Assembly: GCA_039621445.1 (NCBI GenBank)
Contig: CP154954.1
Span: 47,161,847-47,225,846 of the forward strand
Direction of reading: 5' to 3'
Length of the DNA: 64,000 nucleotides
Origin: Euglena gracilis
Lineage: Eukaryota > Euglenida > Euglenophyceae > Euglenales
The notes below the pieces were generated by a model that did no database searches, was not told where the DNA came from, and saw only the letters and a program-made list of their open reading frames with translations. A program made the position numbers and the translations under genes. This document shows, piece after piece, positions 61,900 to 64,000 of the stretch. Each line of letters starts with the position of its first letter. Positions within the stretch are counted from its first letter, which is position 1.

Positions 61900-62060
61900 G
61901 TTCCATTCCAGTGCCTGCCAGCCGCCAACGGCCGCGGGGGTTGAGTGGCAGCGGCGGGCTGCTCAGGACCACCTCATCGTCCGCAGCCCCGACGGAGATG
62001 GTCGCCAGCAGCACCGCCAGCGCCAGGAAAAAAAAAAAACAAGGACAACAATAACAGACC
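61900..62060 (-). CDS. Candidate signal-peptide-like exon
   Basis: Minus frame: LALAVLLATISVGAADDE then VVLSSPPLPLNPRG. A hydrophobic stretch ends at a small-residue site, preceded by a T-rich tract. It could encode a signal peptide at the 5' end of the series. No start codon was assigned. Confidence 0.35.
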
Positions 62061-62199
62061 CCCCCCGCCACCCGCCCCCTCCAACCACCCCGCGCCCCCC
62101 CCCCCCAACCCCCCCACCCGACGCATGGCACAGGGGGCCACGGGCGGAGCGGGGAGGAGCTGGGCAAGCGGAAAAGGACACCCGTGCCAGCGATCTCGG

Positions 62200-64000
62200 T
62201 CACTGCCGTCCCATACCGACCTCAGGGTGTGTGCGGTCAAAGCCCTCCCCAAACGGTCACACCGATGCTTTGAAAAGCAGGGTGGCCGGAAACTGGACGG
62301 GGAAAACGTTGAAAGGGGGTGGGCCATTTTGGGGGGAGGGGGTCAAGACACAGGGCAGCAAACTTTGCCAAGGGGTCCGATCAGGCTGTTGCGGTGCCCA
62401 GTTGGAAGACACCTTCCTCCCAGCTGGGGAAGGGATCAGACTTCCCCAGAGGGAGAGGGGGACCCAGCCCGGTGCAGGACACTGCTCCTCCTGGCGGCGG
62501 GGGATCCCCAAAATCAGGCTGTGTGGAGGCATTTCTCAACACTGCGCTTCATGTGGAAACCCAACCCCCCCTCTGAGAGTTCCTACCCTTGATCCGCCCA
62601 CCCCTCCCCGGGGTCTTCCGAATAATAAAAAAAAAGAGGCCTGAAAGGGATCAGGTTATCAGGATCAGGTTGGGGTAGCCAAGAAATAAAACAAAATTGG
62701 GCCCAGAGAATCTGGGAAAGATAAAGAGAAAACAAGAATGCTCTCCCCAATGAAACCGCCCCGCGCATAATTGGTGGATGACTCCCCCAGAAAAAAAAAA
62801 CGGTCGGAAAAAAGCGTGCCTCGGACAGCAGTAGATGACAAAGAAACCAAACAAACAATTGCCGCCTGTGTGGTGGAACTTTTTTTTTGGTGAAAACCTG
62901 AACCCTCTCCTTTTCCACAGGAGGGAGTTGATGCCTCCTTCCATAGGGACAACGAGATAAAATGTGTGAAGTACCAAAACTTCTCATCCTGAAAATGCCA
63001 AAGAAAAAAGCATTTGGCACTTTTGGGCACTTTGTTTGGTTGACTGGGAAAAAAATTCCTCCGGTGCTGTACACAAGGCGGAAATAGGACTTTCAATTTG
63101 ATTTTTTGTGTGGCTGATTTTGTTGCAAAAAAAAACCACAAAAAAATGCCAGAAATGGGCATTTTCGGCAGGTTTTGGGGATGTTTCTGGCGCTTCGCAC
63201 CAGTCAGTGGGAAAATATTTTCCTAGCCCTGCTTGCACACCCCCTGGGGTCCACTAGGATTTCCACTAGCCAATTATGGACTAGCTGCAGTCCAGCCCCA
63301 CCAGGGGGGTACTCAAACCACACCGCAAACTGGGCCAGAAGCGATTTTAGCGCCGGGCATGAACAGACAAGAATCCTGAGTGCAACTAAGGGGCACTCAA
63401 ACCTTTAAGCAGAAGCCTGGAAGGGTGGAAGCAATCCAAAAAGTTGGAGTGAAAGGACAAAGAAATCTGCAGCAAGCAAAGCTTGCCAGCAGATGTTGCA
63501 AACCTGGGGCACCATTGCAAAACAGTGGGTTGCATTGCCCATTGATGGGAAGCACACGGCAGGGAGTTCTACATATGGGACACACGTTTGCGCGGCTGCA
63601 AATGGGCAGCGAGGCCTGGTCCATCCTTGACTCGCACTCCAGGTTCCCCCCCCCAAAGTTAACTGCATTATTTCAGAAACAACCAACGATGCTTTCCATT
63701 GTTCCTGAATTCAGAGAAGATTGATGCATGTTGATGGTAGCTTGAAGGGCAGCCGGACGTGGACCAATGAATGTCCTTGAAGGGGCAAAAATGGCGACAA
63801 TAGGGTGGGCCCAACTGGGCGACAATTGAGTGACCAAACAAGAGGGTGGAGAATGCTCAAAAAAACTTGCACCCATATGAAAGGCGGCCAACTTCACACA
63901 CTTGTTTCCATCACAACGTAGGATGTGGCATTGGAAAAAACAACTTCCTGAAGCAAAGAAGAAGTTGTGACTAATTCTTGATCACTTTGTGATGGGCTTC
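62200..64000. other. No gene recognised at the right edge
   Basis: Ordinary composition with few C/G tracts (63300-63320). Open frames on both strands show no domain. GACTAGCTGCAGTCCAGC at 63279 repeats 25198-25217. Confidence 0.35.

Overview
This is nuclear DNA of a eukaryote. It has low gene density, spliceosomal introns mostly of 40-51 nt, a DIRS-type tyrosine-recombinase retrotransposon, a pogo-like DNA transposon, and very many small repeats. C- or G-homopolymer tracts mark the ends of many of these repeats. A unicellular alga or other protist fits best. I see no sequence that places it more precisely, so I leave the taxon open. Homopolymer lengths are uncertain, so coordinates next to long C/G/A/T runs may be off by a base or two.

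1-6.4 kb is retrotransposon territory. A truncated, frame-broken DIRS/Ngaro-like element on the minus strand (gag-like ORF 733-1512, RT fragment 1-482) lies beside a structurally complete DIRS-like element on the plus strand (1844-6384). That element has inverted terminal repeats, an internal complementary region, gag, RT-RNase H-methyltransferase and tyrosine recombinase. 6.7-7.4 kb may hold two exons of an RRM-like protein. 7.4-12.2 kb is mostly repeats.

12.2-17.9 kb holds the best cellular genes. A polypyrimidine-tract-binding-protein (PTB) like gene on the minus strand, with RRM domains spread over several exons, is divergent from a compact four-exon Alba-domain gene on the plus strand. 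About 100 bp separate their start codons. Several PTB introns appear to use GC donors.

18-44 kb is a mosaic of foldbacks, MITE-like elements, minisatellites and duplicated non-coding blocks. It includes a possible PHD-finger exon near 20.6 kb and a weak cold-shock-like exon near 38.5 kb. 44.1-46.4 kb is a pogo/Tigger-like transposon whose transposase gene is split by short introns and by one TIR/TSD insertion inside the catalytic domain. 46.4-49 kb contains DIRS-derived fragments. 51.5-62.2 kb contains GC-rich exon-like segments on the minus strand. They could form one gene for a coiled-coil protein with C-terminal membrane segments, of unknown function.

No rRNA, tRNA or CRISPR array was recognised.
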